DNA from: Clostridium sp. DSM 8431 | GTDB lineage: Bacteria; Bacillota; Clostridia; Clostridiales; Clostridiaceae | Assembly: GCF_900116755.1 (NCBI RefSeq) | Contig: NZ_FPBY01000011.1 | Coordinates: 1 to 36,394 of the forward strand | DNA length: 36,394 bases | Direction: 5' to 3' | In this document: one piece after another, positions 24,338 through 31,612 of the stretch | Numbering within the stretch: the stretch's first letter is position 1 | Layout: each line of letters begins with the position of its first letter | Made by a program: the position numbers and the translations under genes | Notes under the pieces: generated by a model | Told to the model about the DNA's origin: nothing | Databases searched by the model: none | The model's input: the letters and a program-made list of their open reading frames with translations, nothing else

Positions 24338-25048
24338 ATGAGTTATGAAAATAAAGTTGCTGTTATTACAGGTGGAGCACAAGGCATAGGAAAAGCTATT
24401 GCTGATGAATTTAGAAAAAATGGCTGCAACGTATGTATTATAGATATAAAAGACAATGATTATTTTGTTGGGGATATTTCTAAAAAAGAAACTTTAGATG
24501 AGTTTGTAGAAAAGGTAATTAGTGATTTTGGTCATATTGACTATTTGATTAATAATGCAATACCTTTAATGAAGGGAATAGATGATTGTACATATGATGA
24601 GTTTAACTATGCATTAAGAGTTGGAGTTACTGCACCATTTTATCTTTCAAAATTATTTATGCCATACTTTAATAAAGGCGCATCAATTATTAATATTTCA
24701 TCATCAAGAGATAGAATGAGTCAGCCAAATACTGAGAGTTATACTTCAGCAAAAGGTGGAATTTCAGCATTAACCCATGCCCTTGCAGTAAGTTTAGCAG
24801 GAAAGGTTAGAGTAAATTCCATATCTCCAGGATGGATTGATACATCTTACACAGAATATACAGGAGCAGATGCTATTCAGCAACCTGTACATAGGGTGGG
24901 TAATCCAATGGATATTGCTAATATGGTTTTATTCTTGTGTTCAGATAAAGCAGGGTTTATTACTGGAGAAAATATCTGTATAGATGGTGGAATGACAAAA
25001 CAGATGATTTATTCAGGAGAGTTTGGATGGAATTTAGATGTTGACTGA
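24338..25048 (+). CDS. SDR family NAD(P)-dependent oxidoreductase
   Basis: 236 residues from ATG 24338, chosen because AAGGAGA lies 7 nt upstream; the first ATG (24311) would need the site inside the gene. The Rossmann motif TGGAQGIGKA is at 11-20, NNA in DYLINNAIPL near 72, and the catalytic Tyr135 and Lys139 in YTSAKGG, with SS near 121. PGWIDTSYTEYTGADAI and GENICIDGGM are usual SDR features. The short loop between NNA and the catalytic region is slightly shortened compared with ketoreductases. The substrate is not deducible. It is followed by a riboswitch, so it is the last gene of its transcript or alone. Confidence 0.85.
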   Translation: MSYENKVAVITGGAQGIGKAIADEFRKNGCNVCIIDIKDNDYFVGDISKKETLDEFVEKVISDFGHIDYLINNAIPLMKGIDDCTYDEFNYALRVGVTAPFYLSKLFMPYFNKGASIINISSSRDRMSQPNTESYTSAKGGISALTHALAVSLAGKVRVNSISPGWIDTSYTEYTGADAIQQPVHRVGNPMDIANMVLFLCSDKAGFITGENICIDGGMTKQMIYSGEFGWNLDVD

Positions 25049-25114
25049 TTAATTTAATAATGATATCATTAACAAGTAATTTAGAATTCATTAAAATTAA
25101 AATAAATAGAAATT

Positions 25115-25240
25115 AGTTTTCTAGGGTTCCGCAGGAGACTTTCTTGGCAGGTCCGAGAGAAAACACACAAGTTAATTTGTGTTCACGGAAGGATAAAAGC
25201 CTGGGAGATATATTTTTAATATTTCTCCTAGGCTTTTTTC
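25115..25240 (+). promoter_or_regulatory. ykkC-class riboswitch, guanidine-I type, with terminator
   Basis: The aptamer includes CTAGGGTTCCG (25121-25131), GGTCCGAGAGAAAACAC (about 25150-25166), a P2-like helix ACACACAAG...TTTGTGTT, CACGGAAGGATAAAAGCC (25184-25201) and the conserved 3' end TGGGAGA. These match the guanidine-I (ykkC subtype 1) consensus I know; the GGTCCGAGAG and GATAAAAGCC blocks argue for subtype 1, but subtypes 2a-c cannot be excluded. The 3' end AGCCTGGGAGATAT pairs with ATTTCTCCTAGGCTTTTTT to form a terminator, as in an ON switch in which ligand prevents termination. Confidence 0.8.
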
Positions 25241-25266
25241 TATATAAAAAAAATTATAAATTTCTT

Positions 25267-25295
25267 TTGACAGTGGCACTTGTTATAGATATGTA
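25267..25295 (+). promoter_or_regulatory. Possible promoter between the riboswitch and the radical SAM gene
   Basis: TTGACA (25267-25272), 17 nt, TATGTA (25290-25295). If used, the radical SAM gene would have expression independent of the riboswitch. Confidence 0.4.
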
Positions 25296-25345
25296 AGTCT
25301 TTTTAGTAATACTAAAGAAAAGAAAAATTTAAGGAGGAAAATTTG

Positions 25346-26032
25346 ATGAGTTATTTTAGTTACAAAGATATTTATATAGAGGATGGAAAGAGAGTTTTAG
25401 AAATTAATGTGCTTCCAGAAAAGTACTGTAATTTTGACTGCATATTTTGTCCTATTGGAAGATCAAAAAATAAGGTAGATAAGCAAGTTGAATTTGAAAA
25501 CATAGAAGATTCATTATCTGAGTTAAAGGATATGATAGAAAAAACAAAACCAGAATTAGTATTTATTAATTCAAAGGGAGAAGCCTTTGTAAATGATAAG
25601 CTTCCATATATTATTGATTTTATAAAGGAAAATGGAGTGAAAGTAAGACTTCTTTCTAATGGATACTTACTTGGAAGAGAAGAATATAAAAAAATAGCTA
25701 ATAGCTGTGATGAAATTTTTGGAGAAATAAAAACAATAACAGAAGAGGATTTTAAAAGAATTCAAAGACCTATTGAAGGATATACATTAGAAGAATATAT
25801 TTCTAATATGATAGAGTTTAATAAACAATATGAAGGAAAGTTTATATTTGAGGTTACTATAGTTAAAGGTTACAATGATGATGAAAAAACCATTGAAAAG
25901 TTAAAGGATATTATTAATGAAATAAAGCCTGATAAAGTAATTGTTGCAAGGATGGAAGATGAACCATTTAAGAAAAAGCTAGGCATAAGTGATGAAAGAT
26001 TTGAGGAAATTTCAAAGGAGTTACTTAAATAA
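25346..26032 (+). CDS. Radical SAM protein (COG0731-like)
   Basis: 228 residues from ATG 25346, with AAGGAGG 8 nt upstream (a TTG at 25343 lies just before). Cys28, Cys32 and Cys35 in CNFDCIFCPIGR form the CxxxCxxC cluster motif that binds the 4Fe-4S and SAM. ELVFINSKGEAFVNDKL and VKVRLLSNGYLL are the next strands of the partial TIM barrel. The compact length and N-terminal strand LEINVLPEKYCNFDC resemble COG0731 (wyosine-synthase-type) proteins, but the target cannot be named. There is no C-terminal auxiliary cluster. It is 100 nt downstream of a guanidine-type riboswitch, which would connect it to guanidine stress or metabolism if transcription runs through. Confidence 0.8.
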   Translation: MSYFSYKDIYIEDGKRVLEINVLPEKYCNFDCIFCPIGRSKNKVDKQVEFENIEDSLSELKDMIEKTKPELVFINSKGEAFVNDKLPYIIDFIKENGVKVRLLSNGYLLGREEYKKIANSCDEIFGEIKTITEEDFKRIQRPIEGYTLEEYISNMIEFNKQYEGKFIFEVTIVKGYNDDEKTIEKLKDIINEIKPDKVIVARMEDEPFKKKLGISDERFEEISKELLK

Positions 26033-26059
26033 TAGTAAGGGCTATAATGTGACAAGATT

Positions 26060-26113
26060 ATAATTTACCTACCTAAATTCAAAAAAATTTTTTAGTTTAT
26101 ATAGGTAAATTAT
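26060..26113 (+). terminator. Long hairpin, possible terminator
   Basis: ATAATTTACCTA (26060-26071) pairs with TAGGTAAATTAT (26102-26113), perfect 12-bp arms with a 30-nt loop rich in A and T; ATTTTAATC follows. It probably ends the radical SAM transcript. Confidence 0.5.
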
Positions 26114-26173
26114 ATTTTAATCTCAATAATTCTATGATATAAAATAATTAATTATAGGAAGGTGGTGCTTAAT

Positions 26174-27205
26174 TTGAAAAATAATAAATTAGTAATTGGA
26201 TATATAGGAAATGGAAAGAGTACAAATAGATATCATCTGCCATTTGTTTTGCAAAGAAAAGATAAATTTCAGGTGAAGACTATTTATAGAAGAAATCCAG
26301 ACCATGATGTTTGGGACTACATAGAAGGTGTACATTATACAAATAATATTGAGGAGCTTTTAAATGATGAAGAAATTGATATGGTAGTAGTATGTACAAA
26401 GCATGATAGTCATTTTAAATATGCAAAAATGGTTTTAGAGCATAATAAACACTGTCTTGTAGAAAAACCTTTTATGGAAACTAGTGCGCAGGCTAAAGAA
26501 ATCTTTGAATATGCAAAAGCTAAAGGATTATTTGTATCTGCATATCAAAATAGAAGATTCGATAGCGACTTTTTAACAGTTCAAAAGGTTATAGAAAGTG
26601 GAAAGCTTGGAGATTTACTTGAGATGGAGATGCATTTTGACTACTATAGACCAGAAGTACCTTTAAATACTTATGAATTTAAGCCTGAGGCATCATATTT
26701 ATATGGTCATGGATGTCATACTTTAGATCAGGTAATAAGTTATTTTGGAAAGCCAGATAAAATACATTATGATGTGCGTCAGCTTTTAGGAGAAGGACAT
26801 ATGAATGATTATTTTGATTTGGATCTATACTATGGAATCTTAAAAGTATCTGTAAAATCAAGCTATTTTAGAATAAAGGAAAGACCAAGCTTCGTTGTTT
26901 ATGGTAAAAAGGGAATGTTTATAAAGGCAAAAAAAGATCGTCAGGAAGAATGTTTAAAGATGTTTTATATGCCTGATAATAAGGACTTTGGAAAAGACAG
27001 GACTGAAGACTTTGGAACTATAACTTATTATGATGAAGAGGGTGATTTCCATGAAGAAAAGGTTAAGACTGTAGATGGAGATTATGGAAGAGTATATGAT
27101 GGAATTTATGATACTATAGTTAACCACACAGAAAAGGTTATTAAAGATGAGGAAACAATTCTTCAGATGGAAATGCTTGAAGAGGGAATTAAAAATTTAA
27201 AATAA
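26174..27205 (+). CDS. Gfo/Idh/MocA-family NAD(P)-dependent oxidoreductase
   Basis: 343 residues from TTG 26174, chosen because GAAGGTGGTG ends 7 nt upstream; GTG 26162 or 26165 lies inside that site. The N-terminal Rossmann domain has GYIGNGKSTNRYHLPFVLQRK, a G-x-G-x-x-x motif close to the family; the central EKPFMETSAQAKEIFEYAKAKGLFVSAYQNRR carries the catalytic-site Lys in EKP and the usual QNRR. The C-terminal domain includes HGCHTLDQVISYFGKPDKI, with the His of the active site. The pattern resembles inositol dehydrogenase or YdgJ-like proteins. Its substrate is unknown. It is separated from the radical SAM gene by a hairpin, so cotranscription is not clear. Confidence 0.85.
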   Translation: MKNNKLVIGYIGNGKSTNRYHLPFVLQRKDKFQVKTIYRRNPDHDVWDYIEGVHYTNNIEELLNDEEIDMVVVCTKHDSHFKYAKMVLEHNKHCLVEKPFMETSAQAKEIFEYAKAKGLFVSAYQNRRFDSDFLTVQKVIESGKLGDLLEMEMHFDYYRPEVPLNTYEFKPEASYLYGHGCHTLDQVISYFGKPDKIHYDVRQLLGEGHMNDYFDLDLYYGILKVSVKSSYFRIKERPSFVVYGKKGMFIKAKKDRQEECLKMFYMPDNKDFGKDRTEDFGTITYYDEEGDFHEEKVKTVDGDYGRVYDGIYDTIVNHTEKVIKDEETILQMEMLEEGIKNLK

Positions 27206-27218
27206 ATTTATATAAAAG

Positions 27219-27253
27219 AGAGCTGTAGGTTTGACCTATGGTTCTTAATTTTT
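27219..27253 (+). terminator. Terminator of the Gfo/Idh/MocA gene
   Basis: AGAGCTGTAGGT (27219-27230) pairs with ACCTATGGTTCT (27234-27245) around a TTG loop with G-U pairs, followed by TAATTTTTATT. The same stem-loop core recurs after the nitroreductase gene at 28046. Confidence 0.65.
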
Positions 27254-27317
27254 ATTCTTGGTAAGAATTTATTAATATAGGCTGTATTATAGATAAAAGT
27301 GATGAATCTTTAATAGC

Positions 27318-27373
27318 TAGGCTATATTTTAATGAGTGATTTGAATTATCACTTTATTTGAAAATATAGCCTA
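27318..27373. repeat. Imperfect 56-nt hairpin in the intergenic gap
   Basis: TAGGCTATATTTT (27318-27330) pairs with AAAATATAGCCTA (27361-27373), with an inner GTGAT/ATCAC. No T run. It could be a transcript structure or an operator; its role is unclear. Confidence 0.5.
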
Positions 27374-27450
27374 TATTAATTTAATAAAATGAACAAAATA
27401 ATTATGAAGAAAGAATAGCATTAATAAAAATATTGCTAGGAGGACTAAAG

Positions 27451-28011
27451 ATGAATGAAGTATTAAAATGTATAAAAGAAAGAAGAACTACAAGAAAATT
27501 TAAAGCAGAACAAATAAAAGATGAAGAGGTGCAGCAAATAGTAGAAGCAGGTCTTTATGCACCAAGTGCTGAAAATCATCAGTCTTGGCATTTTACAGCT
27601 ATACAAAATAAAGATATATTAGATGAAATGAATTTTGAGACAAAAGAAGTTTTTAAAAAGTCAGATAATGAAACCTTTAGAAGAGTTGGAAACAATGAAA
27701 AGTTTGTGCCTTCATATGATGCACCTACAGTAATTTTAATCTCAGGAAATAATGATTGTAATTTTAAAGATGTAGACTGTGCAGCAGCTACTCAAAATAT
27801 GCTTCTTGCAGCACATTCTTTAGGAGTAGCATCATGTTGGGCTGCGGCTACTGCAGCTGTATTTAATGGTGAAAAGAATGAATATTTTAGAGATAAATTA
27901 AATATACCAGATAACTATACTCCATTACATGCAGTGCTTCTAGGATATTCAGATAATACACCTTCAAAAGCACCTAAGAGAAAAGATAATACAGTTAATT
28001 ATGTGAAATAA
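27451..28011 (+). CDS. Nitroreductase-family FMN-dependent oxidoreductase
   Basis: 186 residues from ATG 27451, with AGGAGG 7 nt upstream (a TTG at 27433 is upstream of that site). CIKERRTTRKFKAEQI is the N-terminal FMN-binding motif; APSAENHQSWHFTAIQNKD and LAAHSLGVASCWAAATAA complete the usual set, and LGYSDNTPSKAPKRK near the C-terminus matches the phosphate-binding end. Such enzymes reduce nitro groups, flavins or quinones with NAD(P)H. Cys in SCWA is unusual but not informative. It is monocistronic, with a terminator sharing the TAGGTTTGACCT-type loop. Confidence 0.87.
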   Translation: MNEVLKCIKERRTTRKFKAEQIKDEEVQQIVEAGLYAPSAENHQSWHFTAIQNKDILDEMNFETKEVFKKSDNETFRRVGNNEKFVPSYDAPTVILISGNNDCNFKDVDCAAATQNMLLAAHSLGVASCWAAATAAVFNGEKNEYFRDKLNIPDNYTPLHAVLLGYSDNTPSKAPKRKDNTVNYVK

Positions 28012-28045
28012 TTATAATTAAATAGAAGATAAATAATTATAAAAG

Positions 28046-28078
28046 AAAGCCATAGGTTTGACCTGTAGCTTTAAATTT
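28046..28078 (+). terminator. Terminator of the nitroreductase gene
   Basis: AAAGCCATAGGT (28046-28057) pairs with ACCTGTAGCTTT (28061-28072), TTG loop, then AAATTT. It shares its core with the terminator at 27219. Confidence 0.6.
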
Positions 28079-28208
28079 ATATAAAATTTTTATAAAATAG
28101 ATATGCAAAATGTTTGAAAAAATTTAGTAGAAGTTATAAAGCTAGGTAATGTAAACTAGTTTTAGATAATGAGCTAAACAATAAGAAATTTTCATAGGAG
28201 GTAAATGT

Positions 28209-28483
28209 GTGGGATTTTTCAAGAAATTAGGAGGAACAGTAGGAACAGTTGCAGGAGTTGAAAAGGAATAGTAACTACAGCTTCAATTGGAATTGATGGT
28301 GTGGATGCTATTTTAGAAGATCATGATTCAACACATCTTGTGGAAAATCCTAATATGCATCATGTGTCACCACATTATAGAACTTTACCTGATGGTAGAG
28401 AGATTTGGGTAGACGGAGATGGAGATGCTAGTGTTGATACCTTTGAGGGATGGATGCAACATAATCCGGATTATAGAAGATAG
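28209..28483 (+). pseudogene. Small gene broken by a one-base frameshift
   Basis: GTG at 28209 with AGGAGG 7 nt upstream starts VGFFKKLGGTVGTVAGV and soon stops in a TAG (28269-28271). The +2 frame continues with GIVTTASIGIDGVDAIL and the conserved-looking HHVSPHYRTLPDGREIWVDGDGDASVDTFEGWMQHNPDYRR to 28483. Adding one G to GTTGAAAAGG would make a single 91-residue protein with VGKGIV. I do not recognise the family; DGREIWVDGDGD is metal-like in appearance. The part from 28301 could be translated alone (GTG), but it lacks a good ribosome binding site. Confidence 0.6.
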
Positions 28484-28650
28484 ATTGATAAGGAATGGTA
28501 GCCAATAAAAATAAAGTTGCATGTAGTAAGCATACAGCTTTTTGTATTTGCTGAAAAATAAAAATCCCAGGTTAACCTTAAATTATAATTTCAAATATCC
28601 ACCTTCAACATATATTAATATAAGCAATAAGTATATAAAAAGGGTGAAAT

Positions 28651-29748
28651 ATGAAAAAGAAAAAGCTACCTAGTGAAAAATATTTTGGTAAATTAGAATC
28701 AGTATTTTCTTTTTATGATGCCATGCCTACAGGTGTTACTATTTCTGAAGAGGGACGAATTTTTGTTAATTTCCCTAAGTGGGGAGATGATGTAAAGTTC
28801 ACAGTAGGGGAAATTGTAGGTGATAAATTAGTACCTTATCCTGATTTACAAACTAATAAAGTAGATTATGATAATTTGCAGAATTGTTTTATAAGTGTAC
28901 AGAGTATTGTTGCAGATGGATGTGGTACCCTTTATGTTCTTGATACTGCTTCTCCAAATTTTTCAGAGCCTATAGAGGGAGGAGCAAAGCTTGTAGCAAT
29001 AGATCTTAAAACTAATAAAATGAAAAGAGTTTATACATTTTCAAATGATGTAGTGCTTCCTACTACATACTTAAATGATGTTCGTTTTGATTATCGTGTT
29101 GGCAAAGAAGGATATGCATATATTACAGATTCATCAGATAAAGGACCAGGCGGAATTATTGTAGTAGATTTAAGTGATGGCAGAGCCTTTAGACGTTTAA
29201 ATGGTGATTTATCTACAGCAGCAGATCCAGATTTTATTCCAAAGGTAGAAGGAAAAATAATGCTTAATAGAAATGAAAGAAAAGAAACTTCTGATGTTAC
29301 AATAGGTGCAGATGGAATTGCAATATCTGAAGATGGAAAGATATTATACTTCTGTCCTCTTGCAAGTCGTGATTTATATTCAATAGAGACTGAAGTTTTA
29401 AGGGATGAATCCATTCCAGATAAAGCCCTTCATTCCTATGTTAAATATTTAGGAGAAAAGGGTGCATCTGATGGATTAATTACAGATGGAAAAGGCACAA
29501 TATATGCAGGGGATTACGAAAATAATAGTATAAGAAAGATTACAAAAGATGGAGTAATGGAAACTATTCTTCATAGTCCATATTTATTGTGGCCAGATAC
29601 CTTTACTATAGGATATGATGGATATTTGTATGTTATAGTAAATCAATTGCATAGACAAGCAAGGTATCACTATGGAAAAGATTTAAGAGAAAAACCTTAT
29701 AGTTTATTTAGAGTGTTTATAGGTGAGTTGCCTGCAGCTACAAAGTGA
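28651..29748 (+). CDS. Beta-propeller protein of the Yellow/MRJP (L-dopachrome tautomerase-related) family
   Basis: 365 residues, no signal peptide. GVTISEEGRIFVNFPKWGDDVKFTVGEI is the first blade; GCGTLYVLDTASPNF, NDVRFDYRVGKEGYAYITDSSDKGPGGIIVVDL, GADGIAISEDGKILYFCPLASRDLYSI and ASDGLITDGKGTIYAGDYENNSIRKI follow, and LWPDTFTIGYDGYLYVIVNQLHR ends it. This order is that of the Yellow/MRJP or SMP-30-like bacterial group, which probably binds sugar-like or lactone ligands and may act as a lactonase or isomerase; no activity is proved. GGGTG lies upstream of the ATG. It is the only intact larger gene in the 28-33 kb zone of broken genes. A hairpin terminator follows. Confidence 0.82.
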   Translation: MKKKKLPSEKYFGKLESVFSFYDAMPTGVTISEEGRIFVNFPKWGDDVKFTVGEIVGDKLVPYPDLQTNKVDYDNLQNCFISVQSIVADGCGTLYVLDTASPNFSEPIEGGAKLVAIDLKTNKMKRVYTFSNDVVLPTTYLNDVRFDYRVGKEGYAYITDSSDKGPGGIIVVDLSDGRAFRRLNGDLSTAADPDFIPKVEGKIMLNRNERKETSDVTIGADGIAISEDGKILYFCPLASRDLYSIETEVLRDESIPDKALHSYVKYLGEKGASDGLITDGKGTIYAGDYENNSIRKITKDGVMETILHSPYLLWPDTFTIGYDGYLYVIVNQLHRQARYHYGKDLREKPYSLFRVFIGELPAATK

Positions 29749-29780
29749 GGGGGTAACACCTATCACCTCCACCATAAATT

Positions 29781-29835
29781 CACGACTACTTATAATGTGG
29801 CTTAAACAGCCGATTACAGTTAGTCGTGTTTTTTT
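29781..29835 (+). terminator. Terminator of the propeller gene
   Basis: CACGACTA (29781-29788) pairs with TAGTCGTG (29821-29828), with inner TAATGTGGCT/AGCCGATTA pairing, then TTTTTTT. It overlaps the decayed lipoprotein signal that follows. Confidence 0.75.
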
Positions 29836-30148
29836 ATCCTTTATATTAGGCGAATGTGGAAATACAACGGATATTGCTAATAATAGAGGTAATCCAAATG
29901 GATTTAATCCTGAAATGTTTAGTGGAAATGTATCAGAAGAAAAAGATATTCAATTTGAATGTAAGACTGCTAATGGTGTGACAATTAGATGAACTATTTG
30001 TATTCCATAAAATTACAACGGAAATGTAAAATATCTAGTTGCTATTCTTTCTCACGGTATCTTAGGTGATAGAAATCAAGGTGAAGTTTTTATAGATTTA
30101 GCAGATTTTGAAAATGCCAAGATTAATATTTATATATCATTAAAATAA
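29795..30148 (+). pseudogene. Decayed lipoprotein alpha/beta hydrolase remnant
   Basis: One frame from ATG 29795 to 30148 with two internal stops (TGA 29990-29992, TAA 30008-30010). It begins MWLKQPITVSRVFLSFILGECGNTTD, a lipoprotein-signal-like stretch in which the lipobox is damaged (GEC), then runs SGNVSEEKDIQFECKTANG and, after the stops, YLVAILSHGILGDRNQ, which resembles the core strand SHG of dienelactone-hydrolase-type enzymes. The rest of the hydrolase is missing. Its 5' end overlaps the terminator of the propeller gene, so its own promoter is gone. Confidence 0.5.
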
Positions 30149-30194
30149 TTTACAATTAAATTATGGTTAAAATAAAAGAGAATAAGAATATAAA

Positions 30195-30229
30195 AAGTGA
30201 TGATAGAGATAATCTGTCATCATTTTTTT
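30195..30229 (+). terminator. Terminator-like hairpin
   Basis: AGTGATGATAGA pairs with TCTGTCATCATT around GATAA, followed by a T run (30223-30229). It probably belongs to the decayed gene before it. Confidence 0.7.
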
Positions 30230-30422
30230 AAGAAAAGTATAAATTTTTCATTGTTAGAAATACTAAAAAGTACAGATTTTCTGGTATAATAAATTATGAT
30301 TATAAAAATATCAAAAAATATGTTTTATTGGTTCTGTTCATTGTTTTTTTCTCCTTTTATAGGGCTGAGAAGATCAATGTTCATTTAACTTAATAGAATG
30401 AAAAGAAAGTAGGAGGAAGAAT

Positions 30423-30695
30423 ATGATTAACAAATATGATTTCATGTTTAAGTATTTACATAATGCAACTAAGGAAGAAAGACATATTGATGAGATGAAT
30501 AATTTTGCAAAACAACATCCTATACTATTTACAAAATGTCATTTTCTATTTAGACCAATAGTTAACTTTGATGAAAATAGTAACGAATACAAAGAAGCAA
30601 GAGAGAAATTAGAAGAAATATTTAATAAAAATGAAGAGGATTTTAAAGAGTTATTTGATGTAATTAGAGAAAAGTTTTCTGGTAAGTACTTTTAG
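30423..30695 (+). CDS. Small hypothetical protein
   Basis: 90 residues, mostly charged and helical (NKYDFMFKYLHNATKEERHIDEMNNF...; EYKEAREKLEEIFNKNEEDFKEL). No family recognised, no signal or membrane segment. AGGAGG lies 6 nt before the ATG, which supports a real gene. It sits between a dead hydrolase and a murA remnant, and codon use is ordinary. Confidence 0.55.
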   Translation: MINKYDFMFKYLHNATKEERHIDEMNNFAKQHPILFTKCHFLFRPIVNFDENSNEYKEAREKLEEIFNKNEEDFKELFDVIREKFSGKYF

Positions 30696-30703
30696 GATAA
30701 ATA

Positions 30704-31051
30704 AACAAACATTTAGAAGCAATTTCATTAAAGCTTATGGAAATATGAGTAAATATTGAAACTAGTGATTGTAGTATAAGAGTTAGCAATGATAAAAAGT
30801 TAAAGCCAGTAAATGTAAAAACTGAAGCTTATCCAGGATTTGCAGCAGACATTCAGTAGTCTCTATCTGTATTATTAAGTATTACAGAAGGAAGAAGCTC
30901 TATATATGAGAACATATAGGAAAATAGATATAAACATATCAACGAATTAAATAAAATGGGTGCTAAAATTGAAATTGAATATATAGATAGAGGTTATCCT
31001 CAAATTGAGGAAAAGCTTAAATTATTAGGAGCAGATATAATAAGAAAATAA
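30704..31051 (+). pseudogene. murA: murA (UDP-GlcNAc enolpyruvyl transferase) C-terminal remnant
   Basis: One frame of 115 codons with three stops (TGA near 30745, TAG near 30857, TAG near 30917). It reads NKHLEAISLKLMEI, then VKTEAYPGFAADIQ, ENRYKHINELNKMGAKIEIE, and YIDRGYPQIEEKLKLLGADI. These match the C-terminal half of MurA (T-x-P-Y-P-G-F-x-T-D-x-Q; EnRfxHxxELxrMGA; hiDRGYexiexKLxxLGA). The segment between MGAKIEIE and YIDRGY is missing, including the normal D-L-R-A-x block, so there is an internal deletion as well as stops. It is a dead fragment with no promoter seen. Confidence 0.75.
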
Positions 31052-31126
31052 ACTTTATTTTGGCATAGATGAAATGAAAATATATATTCTTATTGGAAGA
31101 GTAGCAGTAGTTTTAGTACTAATAGT

Positions 31127-31177
31127 AAGACAGTAGGTAGATTTGCTTTATACAAATCTACCTACTGTCTTATTTTT
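31127..31177 (+). terminator. Strong terminator
   Basis: 18-bp perfect arms AAGACAGTAGGTAGATTT (31127-31144) and complement (31154-31171), then TATTTTTC. Confidence 0.85.
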
Positions 31178-31295
31178 CATTATATTTTACATTTAATGTA
31201 GAGTGGAAAACAGCAAATAGATTTAAAATAAAACATTAGAAAAATATAAATAAAATGTAAAAAAATACATATATATGTGTAAGGAGGAGAGTATT

Positions 31296-31608
31296 ATGAG
31301 TTTTAAGAAAAAAGTTATTTTAAGTATTTTTGCATTTATTTTTGTGAGTATTATAAATGTGAAAGCAGCTTATGCAATGGATACAGTAAATGGAGATAAT
31401 TATACTGCGTCTTCTGCATATAACATGGGAAGATATATAGAAGGTAAAAGTGTAACTGCCATTCTGCCAGCAGAAGAAAGCAGTTCGTATTTCTTCAGTA
31501 ATTCCTTTCTTAGCTGTTAACTGCGATGGAGAAAGAAATTCACTTACTTTTGACTGTACTTATGATTTAGCAAATACAAATTATAAAACTGTAATTTCCA
31601 AGAGGTAG
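31296..31608 (+). pseudogene. Secreted protein fragment with a frameshift
   Basis: ATG 31296 has AAGGAGGAGAG 5-6 nt upstream. A signal peptide (MSFKKKVILSIFAFIFVSIINVKAAYAM) is followed by SSAYNMGRYIEGKSVTAILPAEESSSYF, which resembles prepeptidase C-terminal (PPC) domains of secreted clostridial proteins. The frame then ends at 31520 after a shift; another frame reads VIPFLAVNCDGERNSLTFDCTYDLANTNYKTVISKR to the TAG at 31606. So it is a truncated and frameshifted remnant. The next gene starts 5 nt later. Confidence 0.5.
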
Positions 31609-31612
31609 TATT

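Noticed and set aside
28301-28483. Independent small gene with a GTG start
   Set aside because: The strong AGGAGG lies 100 nt upstream and belongs to the joined frame at 28209; this part has no site of its own.
31074-31136. Short frame MKIYILIGRVAVVLVLIVRQ
   Set aside because: Hydrophobic 20 codons after the murA remnant resemble the start of a DUF421/YetF protein, but no more of the gene follows and no ribosome binding site is visible.
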